This document shows, one piece after another, positions 8,308 to 17,492 of a stretch of DNA of 64,000 nucleotides; the stretch's first letter is position 1; every line of letters begins with the position of its first letter. Both the position numbers and the translations under genes were made by a program. The stretch lies in contig CAZKBS010000007.1 in NCBI GenBank assembly GCA_964551435.1, positions 1 through 64,000 on the forward strand, given 5' to 3'. The stretch is from UBA2020 sp964551435. Its GTDB lineage: Bacteria; Pseudomonadota; Alphaproteobacteria; Micavibrionales; UBA2020. Under the pieces are notes generated by a model. The model had not been told where the DNA came from. It saw nothing but the letters and a program-made list of their open reading frames with translations, and made no database searches.

Positions 8308-9149
8308 GCAGCATGACAGATAACCAGCCGCAGGAACAAAAGGCTCAGGGCTTTTCGCCCGTGGGCTGGCTACTGGGCATGTGCCAGAGCATCGGCGCGA
8401 CGGTTCTCGGCTTCCTCGCCGCGGTCGGGCGTCTGGCCATTTTTGCGGCGCAGGGGATTTACCACTGCTTCACCCCGCCGTTCTATCCGCGCCTGCTGTG
8501 GCGTCAGGTCGTGGATATCGGTTATTACTCGTTGCCTGTCGTCGGTATGACGGCCCTGTTCACGGGGATGGTGTTGGCGCTGCAAAGCTACACCGGCTTT
8601 TCGCGCTTTTCGGCGGAAGGCGCTGTTGCGACCGTGGTCGTGCTGTCGGTCACGCGCGAACTGGCGCCCGTGCTGGCTGGCCTGATGGTGGCGGGGCGCA
8701 TTGGCGCATCGATTGCCGCTGAGATCGGCACCATGCGCGTGACAGAGCAAATCGACGCCCTGACCACGCTGTCGACCAATCCATTCAAATACCTGATTGC
8801 GCCGCGCCTGATCGCGGGCACGCTGATGCTGCCGCTGCTGGTTCTGATTGCCGATGTCATCGGCGTTTACGGCGGTTATATCGTCGGTGTTTACAAACTC
8901 GATTTCGTTTCCGAAAACTATATCCACCGCACGTGGGAATTCCTGACGACGGATGACGTGGTCTCGGGCCTTTGGAAAGCGGCGGCCTTCGGCTTCATCG
9001 TGACGCTGATGGGCTGCTACAACGGCTTTAATTCCCAGCGCGGGGCGCAGGGCGTGGGCGCGGCCACGACAAATGCGGTCGTGTCGGCCTCTATCCTGAT
9101 TCTGATTGCCAATTACTTCCTCACCCAGCTCTTTTTCGCGGGGAAATAA
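8304..9149 (+). CDS. mlaE: MlaE-type ABC transporter permease
   Basis: Inner-membrane permease of the MlaE/YrbE family, the channel half of the transporter that keeps outer-membrane lipid asymmetry by moving phospholipids between envelope membranes. The 281 residues show five or six hydrophobic segments and the family core VVVLSVTRELAPVLAGLMVA followed by GRIGASIAAEIGTM and EQIDAL (about residues 113-155). The start overlaps the alr stop by 4 bases and mlaF follows 3 bases after the stop. The periplasmic partner MlaD is not in this window. Confidence 0.93.
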   Translation: MSSMTDNQPQEQKAQGFSPVGWLLGMCQSIGATVLGFLAAVGRLAIFAAQGIYHCFTPPFYPRLLWRQVVDIGYYSLPVVGMTALFTGMVLALQSYTGFSRFSAEGAVATVVVLSVTRELAPVLAGLMVAGRIGASIAAEIGTMRVTEQIDALTTLSTNPFKYLIAPRLIAGTLMLPLLVLIADVIGVYGGYIVGVYKLDFVSENYIHRTWEFLTTDDVVSGLWKAAAFGFIVTLMGCYNGFNSQRGAQGVGAATTNAVVSASILILIANYFLTQLFFAGK

Positions 9150-9152
9150 ACC

Positions 9153-9923
9153 ATGACCCAGACCGCCAAAAAACTCGAACTTCGCGATGTGCGCAAATCC
9201 TTCGGCAGCAACCATGTGCTGCGCGGGGTGAATATTTCCGTTGAAAAAGGCAAATCGCTGGTCGTCATCGGCGGCAGCGGCACGGGCAAATCTGTGATGA
9301 TCAAATCCGTGCTGGGTATCGTGACGCCCGACAGCGGCGCCATTCTGGTGGATGGTCAGGAAACCACGGGCCTGCGCGGCAAGGAGCGTGATGCCTTGAT
9401 GCGCAAATTTGGCATGTTGTTTCAGGGCGGTGCGCTGTTTGACAGTTTGCAAATCTGGGAAAACGTCGCCTTCGGTCTTATTCAGGGCAAGGGCGTGTCG
9501 CGCAAAGATGCCTATGACATCGCGATCGAAAAACTGCGCGCCGTCGGCTTGCCGTCGCGCGTGGCAAAATTGCTGCCGGCGGAGCTGTCGGGCGGGATGC
9601 AAAAACGCGTGGGGCTCGCGCGTGCGATTGCGGCGAACCCGGAGATTATTTTCTTTGACGAACCCACGACGGGTCTTGATCCCATCATGGCGGACGTGAT
9701 TAACGATCTTATCATCGAAACATCCAAGGGCCTCGGTGCGACCACATTGTCGATCACCCACGACATGCACAGCGCGCGCAAAATCGCCGACAATATCGCG
9801 ATGATTTATAAAGGCGAAATTATCTGGCACGGCAAGGCAGCGGATGTTGACCACTCTGGCAACCCTTACGTCGAACAATTCATCAAAGGCTCCGCCGAGG
9901 GGCCGATTAAAATGGAAATCTGA
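9153..9923 (+). CDS. mlaF: MlaF-type ABC transporter ATPase
   Basis: ATP-binding subunit that powers the MlaE permease. The 256 residues show Walker A GGSGTGKS (about 40-47), the Q-loop in GMLFQGGALFDSL typical of the Mla/Mce ATPase branch, signature LSGGMQKR (about 145), Walker B IIFFDEPTTGLDP (about 164-176) and a switch histidine in SITHDM. It lies between mlaE and the penicillin-binding protein gene with 3- and 8-base gaps, so alr, mlaE, mlaF and mrcA probably form one envelope-biogenesis transcription unit. Confidence 0.93.
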   Translation: MTQTAKKLELRDVRKSFGSNHVLRGVNISVEKGKSLVVIGGSGTGKSVMIKSVLGIVTPDSGAILVDGQETTGLRGKERDALMRKFGMLFQGGALFDSLQIWENVAFGLIQGKGVSRKDAYDIAIEKLRAVGLPSRVAKLLPAELSGGMQKRVGLARAIAANPEIIFFDEPTTGLDPIMADVINDLIIETSKGLGATTLSITHDMHSARKIADNIAMIYKGEIIWHGKAADVDHSGNPYVEQFIKGSAEGPIKMEI

Positions 9924-9931
9924 GGCTCCCC

Positions 9932-12580
9932 GTGACCAAGGACAAAACACCGCCCTCCGACAAAAAAGAACTGCGCGCCGTACGTCCGGCGGTGGGGCGT
10001 GCCCCGAAATCCGCCGCGGCAGGCGCGGGCAAAGAGCCGCCGCGCGCAAAGCCGCCGCAGGCAAAGGGCAAGTCCCCAAAGGCTGAAAAACCCGTGCGCG
10101 ATACGCAGCCGCGCCCGCGCAGCACGGGCCCGGGCTGGTTTATGCGCACCTTTATGGCGCTGCTCTCGCTCGCGGTCATGGGGGCTATTCTTGGTGTTGG
10201 TGCGGTGGTGGCGCTGCTGTTTTACTTCAGTCAGGATCTGCCGGATTACAGCGCCCTTGCGACGTATGAGCCGCCGATTGTCACGCGCGCCTATGCCGAT
10301 GATGGCCGCCTGCTGGCTGAATTCGCCGCGGAAAAGCGCGTGTATATCCCCGTGCAGGATGTGCCCGACCGTGTGATCCAGGCATTTTTATCGGCGGAAG
10401 ATAAAAACTTTTTTACCCATCCCGGCATTGACGCGACGGGTGTGGCGCGCGCTATCCGCGACAACGTTTTGCACATGGGGTCGAACCGCCGTCTGGTCGG
10501 CGCCTCCACCATCACGCAGCAGGTGGCCAAGAACTTTCTGCTTGCCGACGGTCTTGAAGACGAACGTGGCAACGATATCGCCAAATTCAAACGCAAATTC
10601 CGCGAAATTATTTTGTCGTTCCGTATTGAACAGGCGCTGAGCAAGAACAGGATTCTTGAACTTTATTTGAATGAAATCTTCCTTGGCCAGCGTGCCTATG
10701 GCGTGGCGGCGGCGTCGCTTGAATATTTCAACAAGCCGCTGGACGAACTGACCATCGAAGAAGCCGCCTATCTGGCCGCCCTGCCCAAGGCGCCCAACAA
10801 CTATAATCCGGAGCGCCACTACGAAGCCGCCGTCGGCCGCCGCAACTGGGTCATCGACCAGATGAACGAAAACGGCTATATCACCGCCGACGAGGCGCAA
10901 AAGGCCAAAAATGCGCCGCTGAAAACCCAGAAACGCGATAGCGACCAATACGTCAACTACCCCTATTTCGCCGAAGAAGTCCGCCGCCGCCTGCTGGAAC
11001 TTTACGGCGAGAAAGGTCTTTATGAGGGCGGTCTGATCGCCCGCACGTCGATGGTGCCGGAATACCAGCGCGTGGCCGAACGTGCCCTGCGTAACGGGCT
11101 TGTCGAATACGACATGCGCCGCGGGCTGCATAGCGAGCCCGTCGGTAAAATCGACAACCTGAAAGATTGGCAAAAAGCGCTGGGTGAGATCCGCCGTCCT
11201 GCGGGCGCGGGCAATTTCGAAACCGCCGTCGTGCTCGACAGCGGTGAAAAACAGGCGACCATGGGCCTGCGCAATGGCGATAAAGTCACCCTGCCGTTCG
11301 AGCGTATGCGCTGGGCGCGCAAACGCGGCGGGCCGGAAGTTAAAAAAGTCAGCGACGTTTTGAAAGAAGGCGATGTCTGGCTGATTGAAAACACCGGCGG
11401 TGCGGGCGACAAGGCCACATGGTGGCTGCGTCAAATCCCCGAAGTGCAGGGAGGTATCATCGCCATGAACCCGCACAACGGGCGTATTTTCGCGATTGCC
11501 GGCGGCTTCAGCTATGAAATGAGCCAGTTCAACCGCGCCTCGCAGGCGATCCGCCAGCCGGGTTCGGCGTTCAAGCCCTTCGTATATCTGGCGGGGCTGG
11601 AGGCGGGATTTACCCCCGCAACGCTTATTCTGGATGCGCCTTTTGTGATGGAACAGGGGCCGGGTCTGAAAGACTGGCGTCCGAAAAACTATAGCGCCGA
11701 TTACGGCGGGCCGACCACGCTGCGCGTCGGGCTTGAAAAATCGCGCAACCTCATGACCATTCGCCTTGCGAATTATGTTGGCATGGAACGCATCGCGCAA
11801 ATCTGCCGCCAGTTCGGCGTCACCGACAATCTGCCCACGATGCTTTCGATGTCCATCGGGGCGGGCGAGACGACGCTGCAGCGCATGGTCGCGGCCTATA
11901 GTATTTTTGTGAACGGCGGCAAGAAAATCACTCCGACCACCATCGACCGTGTGCAGGACAGAACGGGTAAAACTATTTTCGTACACGACAAACGCCCATG
12001 CGAAGGTTGCGGCCCGATGATCCCCTGGAGCGGTCAGGTCACGCCCGATATCCCCGATACGCGCGAACAGATTGCCGATCCGCGCCACATGTATCAAATC
12101 GTATCCATGATGGAAGGTGTCGTGCAGCGCGGCACCGCGACGGCCCTTAATAGTTTGGGCCGCCCGATTGCGGGAAAAACGGGGACGACCAACGAATCCA
12201 AGGATGCGTGGTTTATCGGCTTCACCCCCGACCTTGTTATCGGTGTTTATGTCGGTTATGACGAACCGCGCTCTCTCGGCGCCAAGGAAACTGGCGGGCG
12301 TGTGGCTGTGCCCGTGGTCAAGGAGTTCGTTGAAAAAGCGATGAAAGACGTCCCCGCACTGCCGTTCCGCGTGCCCGAAGGCATCCGTCTGGTGATGGTC
12401 GATCCGCAAACGGGTACCCGCGCAGGTGCCTCCACGGAAAAACCGCTGCTGGAGGCTTTCCTTGCCGGTACCGAACCGGGCGAGGAGCCGATGATGTTTA
12501 CGGGTGAGGGGGTTTCCTCCGTCACCGACGTGACCAACGTGGGCGAAAGCGTCAATACCGGCCTTGGCGGGATTTATTGA
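9932..12580 (+). CDS. mrcA: Penicillin-binding protein 1A
   Basis: Bifunctional peptidoglycan synthase anchored in the inner membrane. The GTG start lies 8 bases after the mlaF stop. Residues 1-65 are a basic, disordered Lys/Pro/Ala cytoplasmic tail; a membrane helix spans about 70-97. The GT51 glycosyltransferase domain has SAEDKNFFTHPGID (about 151-164) and GASTITQQVAKNF. The transpeptidase has the acyl-serine motif SAFKPF (about 545), SRN near 599 and KTGTT (about 748). A central insert (about 400-510) fits the PBP1A OB-fold domain. The 882-residue length is normal for alphaproteobacterial PBP1A. Confidence 0.95.
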   Translation: MTKDKTPPSDKKELRAVRPAVGRAPKSAAAGAGKEPPRAKPPQAKGKSPKAEKPVRDTQPRPRSTGPGWFMRTFMALLSLAVMGAILGVGAVVALLFYFSQDLPDYSALATYEPPIVTRAYADDGRLLAEFAAEKRVYIPVQDVPDRVIQAFLSAEDKNFFTHPGIDATGVARAIRDNVLHMGSNRRLVGASTITQQVAKNFLLADGLEDERGNDIAKFKRKFREIILSFRIEQALSKNRILELYLNEIFLGQRAYGVAAASLEYFNKPLDELTIEEAAYLAALPKAPNNYNPERHYEAAVGRRNWVIDQMNENGYITADEAQKAKNAPLKTQKRDSDQYVNYPYFAEEVRRRLLELYGEKGLYEGGLIARTSMVPEYQRVAERALRNGLVEYDMRRGLHSEPVGKIDNLKDWQKALGEIRRPAGAGNFETAVVLDSGEKQATMGLRNGDKVTLPFERMRWARKRGGPEVKKVSDVLKEGDVWLIENTGGAGDKATWWLRQIPEVQGGIIAMNPHNGRIFAIAGGFSYEMSQFNRASQAIRQPGSAFKPFVYLAGLEAGFTPATLILDAPFVMEQGPGLKDWRPKNYSADYGGPTTLRVGLEKSRNLMTIRLANYVGMERIAQICRQFGVTDNLPTMLSMSIGAGETTLQRMVAAYSIFVNGGKKITPTTIDRVQDRTGKTIFVHDKRPCEGCGPMIPWSGQVTPDIPDTREQIADPRHMYQIVSMMEGVVQRGTATALNSLGRPIAGKTGTTNESKDAWFIGFTPDLVIGVYVGYDEPRSLGAKETGGRVAVPVVKEFVEKAMKDVPALPFRVPEGIRLVMVDPQTGTRAGASTEKPLLEAFLAGTEPGEEPMMFTGEGVSSVTDVTNVGESVNTGLGGIY

Positions 12581-12607
12581 TGCAGGCGCCGCACGCCGCG
12601 CTGTGTC

Positions 12608-12894
12608 GTGAAGTTGTTTATGCCCTGCGTGCGGCTGTTTATTATTTCGGTATTTGCGGCCTGCTGGCCGCTTGCTGGCATGTCATGCCGCCATGGGTTC
12701 AGGCGTACGAATGAATACAGGGCCGATGCGGGTATTATCGCCCTTGGCAAAGGCAGCTGGCGGGCTTGGCGCGTACGGCGCAGCGGGCGGGCATTTCCGC
12801 CATACAGATTCGCGCGGCAGCTGAAAACCCGCTTGCTGTGGATGAAAGCCACGGCTACCCGTTATGGCTTGTGCAGAGCATGCAGGCGCGATAG
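12608..12894 (+). pseudogene. Remnant of an M48 metallopeptidase gene
   Basis: Two pieces of an HtpX-like M48 peptidase remain in different frames. Frame 1 encodes RRTNEYRADAGIIALG, matching SRSNEYQADRGAVQLG of the intact neighbour at 13045-14256. From about 12752 a second frame encodes LAGLARTAQRAGISAIQIRA and ends ...LVQSMQAR at the TAG 12892-12894, matching the neighbour's last 45 residues (LVGMARKQGYTDAQIDAAVR to ...IEKMLAR). The HEXXH half is absent and about 50 residues between the two pieces are missing, with a frame change. The region is therefore a decayed copy rather than a small gene. Confidence 0.75.
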
Positions 12895-12970
12895 CCTATA
12901 GACAAAGATTTGAAAAATAAGAATAATATCGCATGGCCACGCCAGCCGGCGGGCCGCAGTGCTGTAGCGC

Positions 12971-12999
12971 TTTAATTTTTCATAATTTTAAGGTATAAT
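12971..12999 (+). promoter_or_regulatory. Candidate promoter of the M48 peptidase gene
   Basis: A consensus -10 TATAAT at 12994-12999 lies 17 bases after a weak -35 (tttaat, 12971-12976) in an AT-rich stretch, 46 bases before the M48 gene. The -10 match is exact; the -35 match is poor. Confidence 0.5.
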
Positions 13000-13044
13000 C
13001 TGCGGCATTATTCACAAAGCGCGTGTGCGCGAAGGAGACCTTCT

Positions 13045-14256
13045 ATGCCGGCACAGCTTTACACCGCCCGTCACGTGGCCAGTGCGGCCTTTCACTATGC
13101 GGCCACGCTGGGGTTGCTGGCCACGACGGCGCTGGTCGCACCCGCATGGGCTGTCGGTGCGGCCGTGGCATTGGTGGGCGGCATCAGTTACGCCAGCATC
13201 CAGTCGCAGAAAAAGATTTTCGAAGAAAACCTGCAGCGCCATCCGGATGTTTCCGTTGTCGCACCCAACCTTGGCAAGATTGCGCAGGAGCTTTACACCA
13301 AATCCGGCCTCAGCGCTGACCAGTTTCCGATTTACGATTTCCGCATCGACGAAAGCAAAATTGCCGACCAGCCCGAAGGCGTGCAGAAAAAATTGCGCGA
13401 AACCTTTAACAATATGGCGGATGTGCATAACGCCGCCGCACTCAATCTGGGCAAGCCCGTCATCATGATTTCAAAACCGCTGCTGGCGCTTTTGAACGAC
13501 GACGAAGAAAAAGCCGTGCTGGCGCATGAATTCGCCCATGCCGCCGCCAAACATCAACATCTGTCGATGCCGCAAAAACTGACGGCCACCGCCATCGGCC
13601 TTGCGGCGGGGGTAACGCGTTTCGCCGCCTTCCTGTCCGCGGGCTGGGTTGGCGTCCCTGTCGCGATTGCCGCAGGCATTGGCGCGCGTATATTGACGGC
13701 AAAGGCCGCGGGCAAATGGGGTCTTATCTCCACCCCGGATGAAAAACTGTCTATTGCCGAGCGTATCGAGAAAAAGAAAGCTGCCGGTATTGTCAAAGTC
13801 GGCGGCACTATCGGCCTGACGGCGGCAGCGGCGCTGTTCAATCCGCTCTATCCTCTTTACTACGTCGCGACCAAAGCGATCTCGACGGCAGCGAAGCTGC
13901 TGACGGCGACCTTCAGCCGCAGCAATGAATATCAGGCAGACCGTGGCGCGGTGCAGCTGGGGGCTAATCCTCTCGCGCTGGTGACGGCGCTGCGCAAAAT
14001 GAAAACCGTGCAGGAAATCAGCCTGAAAGAGGCCATCGGCGGCGCGCTGCCGAAGGCAGGCAGGTTGCGCACGATGTGGAAAAATGCCAATTCAACGCAT
14101 CCCACCATTCCGCGCCGGGTTGACCGTCTGGTCGGCATGGCCCGCAAACAGGGCTATACAGATGCGCAGATTGATGCCGCCGTGCGCGCGCCTGTTCATC
14201 TGGGCCCGCAGCACCGTATGTCACCCGCCGTGATTGAGAAAATGCTGGCCCGTTAA
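13045..14256 (+). CDS. M48 family (HtpX-like) membrane metallopeptidase
   Basis: Putative zinc endopeptidase of the inner membrane. The 403-residue protein has an N-terminal hydrophobic region (about residues 12-50), the zinc site HEFAH in VLAHEFAHAAAKH (about 161-165), further hydrophobic segments at about 175-215 and 250-290, and the third-ligand motif NEYQAD (about 293-298) typical of M48. The start follows GAAGGAGA. HtpX relatives degrade misfolded membrane proteins, but this one is longer and its substrate is unknown. A broken paralog lies immediately upstream, so the locus looks like a duplication in which one copy decayed. Confidence 0.85.
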   Translation: MPAQLYTARHVASAAFHYAATLGLLATTALVAPAWAVGAAVALVGGISYASIQSQKKIFEENLQRHPDVSVVAPNLGKIAQELYTKSGLSADQFPIYDFRIDESKIADQPEGVQKKLRETFNNMADVHNAAALNLGKPVIMISKPLLALLNDDEEKAVLAHEFAHAAAKHQHLSMPQKLTATAIGLAAGVTRFAAFLSAGWVGVPVAIAAGIGARILTAKAAGKWGLISTPDEKLSIAERIEKKKAAGIVKVGGTIGLTAAAALFNPLYPLYYVATKAISTAAKLLTATFSRSNEYQADRGAVQLGANPLALVTALRKMKTVQEISLKEAIGGALPKAGRLRTMWKNANSTHPTIPRRVDRLVGMARKQGYTDAQIDAAVRAPVHLGPQHRMSPAVIEKMLAR

Positions 14257-14263
14257 AAACGGG
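14249..14263. terminator. Small hairpin between convergent genes
   Basis: CCCGTT pairs with AACGGG around a 3-A loop, straddling the M48 stop codon. It is short and has no T-run, so a terminator role is only suggested by its place between convergent genes. Confidence 0.3.
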
Positions 14264-14266
14264 TCA

Positions 14267-14827
14267 TCAGCCAAGCATCTCGATGCCCATTTTCTTGAGC
14301 ATACGGTCCAGCGCTTTGAGCACGGGGCTTTTGATGTTCGCGTTCTTTTGAATTTCGGCGACTTCCGCATCCAGCTCGGCGCGGTGTTCTTCCATATCCT
14401 TGCGGATTTCCTCGCGCAGTTTGTCGGCGTCGATGCTGTCCATCTGCTGGGCGTGCAGCATGTTCAGAATGCGCTCTTCATCTTCGGTCACGATGCCGTC
14501 GGCATTGGCGAGAATGGTGCCAAAATGAATGAGCATGCCGCGGTATTCCGGTTCCGTCACCTTGACCAGCAGGTCGGCGAGGTTTTGCGGGATTTCCAAA
14601 TCCGCCGCCAGCGTCATTTTCTGCGTCGGCGTCAGGCCGTAGATACGGTCCAGATTGGCGAAAATCTTTTCAAGATATGTGCGCTCTTCGGGCTGGATGA
14701 TGCCGTCAGCATGGGCAATACAAATCACGCAGCGCCACATGTTGTAAAGGCTGGGGGTGACCCCTGGTTTGCCGCCCGGCGTGGCGGGCGGCGGCGGGGT
14801 GACGGGCGACGTGCTGTCCTGGTTCAT
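14267..14827 (-). CDS. TerB-like domain protein, copy 1
   Basis: A 186-residue soluble protein with a TerB-like all-helical fold: MWRCVICIAHADGIIQPEE near residue 30 and TILANADGIVTEDEERIL near residue 100 are the two acidic ADG-x(4)-EE motifs of the family, suggestive of metal-binding turns. The N-terminus is Pro/Thr rich and the C-terminal 50 residues are charged and helical, ending DRMLKKMGIEML. It is a paralog of the next gene upstream (14847-15368), which shares MWRCVI, both ADG motifs and the ending. TerB relatives occur in tellurite-resistance and stress loci, but no ter genes are present here. Confidence 0.75.
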   Translation of the reverse strand: MNQDSTSPVTPPPPATPGGKPGVTPSLYNMWRCVICIAHADGIIQPEERTYLEKIFANLDRIYGLTPTQKMTLAADLEIPQNLADLLVKVTEPEYRGMLIHFGTILANADGIVTEDEERILNMLHAQQMDSIDADKLREEIRKDMEEHRAELDAEVAEIQKNANIKSPVLKALDRMLKKMGIEMLG

Positions 14828-14846
14828 GGGATTGTCCTCGTTGTCT

Positions 14847-15368
14847 TCAATCGGCCATCAGGTCGATGCCGAGTTTCAGCAGCAGCGCATCCAGCGCACG
14901 CATCAGCAAGCTTTGCGGGCGCAGGCTCTTCATTTTCATGTCGTGCGCGAACATTTCATCCGTGACGACCTGATGCACGTCCTTGCGGATCTGCTCCATA
15001 TCCAGACTGGCCATCTGGTCGGCACGCAGCTTTTTCAGGATGGCGGCTTCGTCGGGCGTCAGTTGCCCGTCGACATGCGCCAGAATTCCCGCGAAATAAA
15101 TCAGCTGGCTGCGGTAATAGGGGTCGTTGATCTGCGGCAGCAGATCGCCCATGCGCTTGGGGTTTTTGATGTCGTCTTCAAGCAGGCGTTTTTGTTCATC
15201 GCTGAGGCCGAAGGCGCGGTCCATATTGCCGAAAATCCGGCGCAGATACGAAAGTTCTGCCTCCTGCAACAGCCCGTCGGCATAGGCAACGACGATGACG
15301 CAGCGCCACATGTAAAACATGCTGTGGCTGACAGGCTCTCCGGATTTATGGCGTGGCACAGAATTCAT
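14847..15368 (-). CDS. TerB-like domain protein, copy 2
   Basis: A 173-residue paralog of the adjacent downstream gene. Shared elements are FYMWRCVIVVAYADGLLQEAE (first motif), GILAHVDGQLTPDEAAIL (second motif) and a C-terminal ALDALLLKLGIDLM. Spacing between these elements is almost identical in both copies, so this is a tandem duplication followed by divergence. There is no signal peptide. The start at 15368 has no strong Shine-Dalgarno sequence. With a 19-base gap to copy 1 the two are probably cotranscribed. A dimer of the two products is possible but unproven. Confidence 0.75.
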   Translation of the reverse strand: MNSVPRHKSGEPVSHSMFYMWRCVIVVAYADGLLQEAELSYLRRIFGNMDRAFGLSDEQKRLLEDDIKNPKRMGDLLPQINDPYYRSQLIYFAGILAHVDGQLTPDEAAILKKLRADQMASLDMEQIRKDVHQVVTDEMFAHDMKMKSLRPQSLLMRALDALLLKLGIDLMAD

Positions 15369-15445
15369 AGGCCAAGCCTACGGTATTATAGGTTTCTAAT
15401 CAATTAATCCCTGTCCGGAAATGCGGGCGTGGGTGGGGGATTTAC

Positions 15446-17470
15446 CTATTCACCCGCCGCTTCGCTGAGGGCCTCCAGCACAGCAGATTCCGTCAGCAGC
15501 TCGGGCAGTACAATGCCCTCCGGCGCGCCGGGGCCGTAGACGATATTGAAGGGGATACCGTATTTACCATAGCTTTGCAGATAGGCGGCAATGCTTTCGT
15601 CGCGCTGCGTCCAGTCGGCCTGCAGTTTGACCACGTTTTCGGCATCCAGGGCGGCGGCCACGCTGTCACGCTCCAGCACGAAACGCTTGTTGGCCTTGCA
15701 GGTCAGGCACCAGTCGGCGGTCACATCGACAAAAACGGTTTTGCCGGCCTCCAGCTCCGCGGTGATACGCGGCTGTTCGAATTTCTCCCAGCCTTTGGCC
15801 AGCGTCGGCGTTGCCGTGATGGTGACAAGGATGCTGCCCAGCCACAGCGCCGTCGCGACCAGCGCAAGGGCAAGGACTTTGCGCAGACGCGCCATCCATG
15901 CCCCGGGCTTGGGCATATATTTGAATACCCGCGGCGAGACCGCCAGCAGGATATACGGCAGCGCCAGACCGAGACCGAGGAAAGTGAAGATGGTGAAGAT
16001 TTCAACCGCGCCGCGCGCCAGCGCAAAGCCGACAGCGGTGCCCAGAAACGGCGCCGTGCAGGGCGTGGCCAAGAGCGTCGCGAAAGCGCCGGTCAGGAAA
16101 TGTCCGGCCAGCGTCGGCTCGTCCGCCGATTTCGGCGTTGCATGGCGGGCAATGAAACGCGGCAGCGGAATTTCAAACAGTCCCCACATATTGGCGGCGA
16201 AGCCCAGCACCACAATCGTCAGAAACGCAAGGAAGCCCGGATGCTGGAATTGAATACCCCAGCCGATGGTTTCGCCCGCCGATTTCAATCCGACCAGTAC
16301 GCCCGCGATCAGCCAGAACGAAAACAGAATACCGGCGGCGCTGGCCATGAAGTTTTTGAAAATCACACCGCGGCCGTCCTTGCCGCCGTGGCTGACCACG
16401 GACAGGATTTTGAGCGACAGCACCGGCAGCACGCAGGGCATCAGGTTCAAAACCAGCCCGCCCAGCAGCGCCAGCAGCAGGATTTTGTAATCAAACGTGA
16501 CGATTTTATCGCCCAGCTTGGCAACGGACTGCACGGGTGCATCCGACGGGCGCGGCGAGAGGGCCAGTGTCCCTTCAACGGCATGCGCGCCATCGACATA
16601 GGTCAGCATCAGATCGCCGGCCGAAAGGTCTGCCTCGATTTTATCCAAAGGTTCGGTGCTGTGTACGGGGGCGCGCAGCGTCAGCTTGCCGGTCTTGCCG
16701 TCATGTTTTACGGCGGGTTTGCCGAAAACCGTTGCTGCCGGATGTTCGATAAAAAGATCAACAGCATCGGACGGCTTGTCCGCTACCGTCATCTCGGCAA
16801 CCACAAAACTGCGGTTACCGCTGTCGTAATCCAGCCAGACGCGGTCAAAACGCGCGCCATCATGCGCGGGCACCGGCAGGGCGGCGCGGGCGCGGGCATA
16901 GGCTTCGGCATCCGCCGAAGGTGTTGCTTCGCCGCCAGGCAGCGCGAAGTGCAGTGTATGGGTTTCCGGCACGCAGATGTCGTCGCAGACCAGCAGGTCG
17001 AGTTTGAGGTTCAGGCTCAGCGGCTGGCCGGGTTCGGCGACATGAATGTCGAGGGGGAAGACGGCTTCGTGTTTGTAGCCGATGTTGTCGATGTCATAGA
17101 TGGTGAAGCGGTGCGGTGCGGGCCAGTGCATGGTGTGACCCTTGAAGTTTTCCGAACCGCTCCAGTCGAGGGCGGGGGGCAGGCCGGCATCGCCGGGGGT
17201 GCGCCAGTAGATTTTCCAGTTGCCCTCCATACGTACACGCAGGGCCAGCGGGACGATATCGCCCGTGCCTGTGGCCGTGATGGGGCTGAACAGGTCCGCC
17301 TGCGTATGGAACGTGCGCGCGGGCGCGGCGGGGACCGACGACAGCTGCGCGGCCGCAGGGCCGCTCAGGCCGAGGGTGAACAGGACGCAAAACAGGGAAA
17401 ACAAACGAAACAGCGGCAAGGGGACCCCCGCGAGGTTGGAGAAACGGGCACTGTCAGGAATATAGTCCAA
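15446..17470 (-). CDS. DsbD/ScsB-type thiol:disulfide reductase
   Basis: Predicted inner-membrane protein that passes electrons from cytosolic thioredoxin to periplasmic thiols. The 674 residues comprise a signal peptide ending near PAAAQ (about 40), a periplasmic N-terminal domain with Cys pair CDDIC near residue 160, an 8-helix CcdA-like membrane domain with redox cysteines in LNLMPCVLP (about 343) and ATPCTAPF (about 473), and a C-terminal thioredoxin-like domain with WCLTCKANK (about 588). The large N-terminal domain points to the ScsB branch rather than classical DsbD. The ATG at 17470 gives an unusually long pre-signal; a TTG about 18 codons later is an alternative start. Confidence 0.85.
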   Translation of the reverse strand: MDYIPDSARFSNLAGVPLPLFRLFSLFCVLFTLGLSGPAAAQLSSVPAAPARTFHTQADLFSPITATGTGDIVPLALRVRMEGNWKIYWRTPGDAGLPPALDWSGSENFKGHTMHWPAPHRFTIYDIDNIGYKHEAVFPLDIHVAEPGQPLSLNLKLDLLVCDDICVPETHTLHFALPGGEATPSADAEAYARARAALPVPAHDGARFDRVWLDYDSGNRSFVVAEMTVADKPSDAVDLFIEHPAATVFGKPAVKHDGKTGKLTLRAPVHSTEPLDKIEADLSAGDLMLTYVDGAHAVEGTLALSPRPSDAPVQSVAKLGDKIVTFDYKILLLALLGGLVLNLMPCVLPVLSLKILSVVSHGGKDGRGVIFKNFMASAAGILFSFWLIAGVLVGLKSAGETIGWGIQFQHPGFLAFLTIVVLGFAANMWGLFEIPLPRFIARHATPKSADEPTLAGHFLTGAFATLLATPCTAPFLGTAVGFALARGAVEIFTIFTFLGLGLALPYILLAVSPRVFKYMPKPGAWMARLRKVLALALVATALWLGSILVTITATPTLAKGWEKFEQPRITAELEAGKTVFVDVTADWCLTCKANKRFVLERDSVAAALDAENVVKLQADWTQRDESIAAYLQSYGKYGIPFNIVYGPGAPEGIVLPELLTESAVLEALSEAAGE

Positions 17471-17492
17471 TCCGCCCGAATATCCAATGCCG

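Noticed and set aside
10388..12409. A 673-codon minus-strand open frame antisense to the penicillin-binding protein gene
   Set aside because: The plus-strand gene has all PBP1A motifs. The antisense frame is His/Arg/Gly rich with no family likeness.
12574..12852. A minus-strand 92-codon frame after the PBP1A gene
   Set aside because: It overlaps the PBP1A stop and the M48 remnant and shows no family resemblance.
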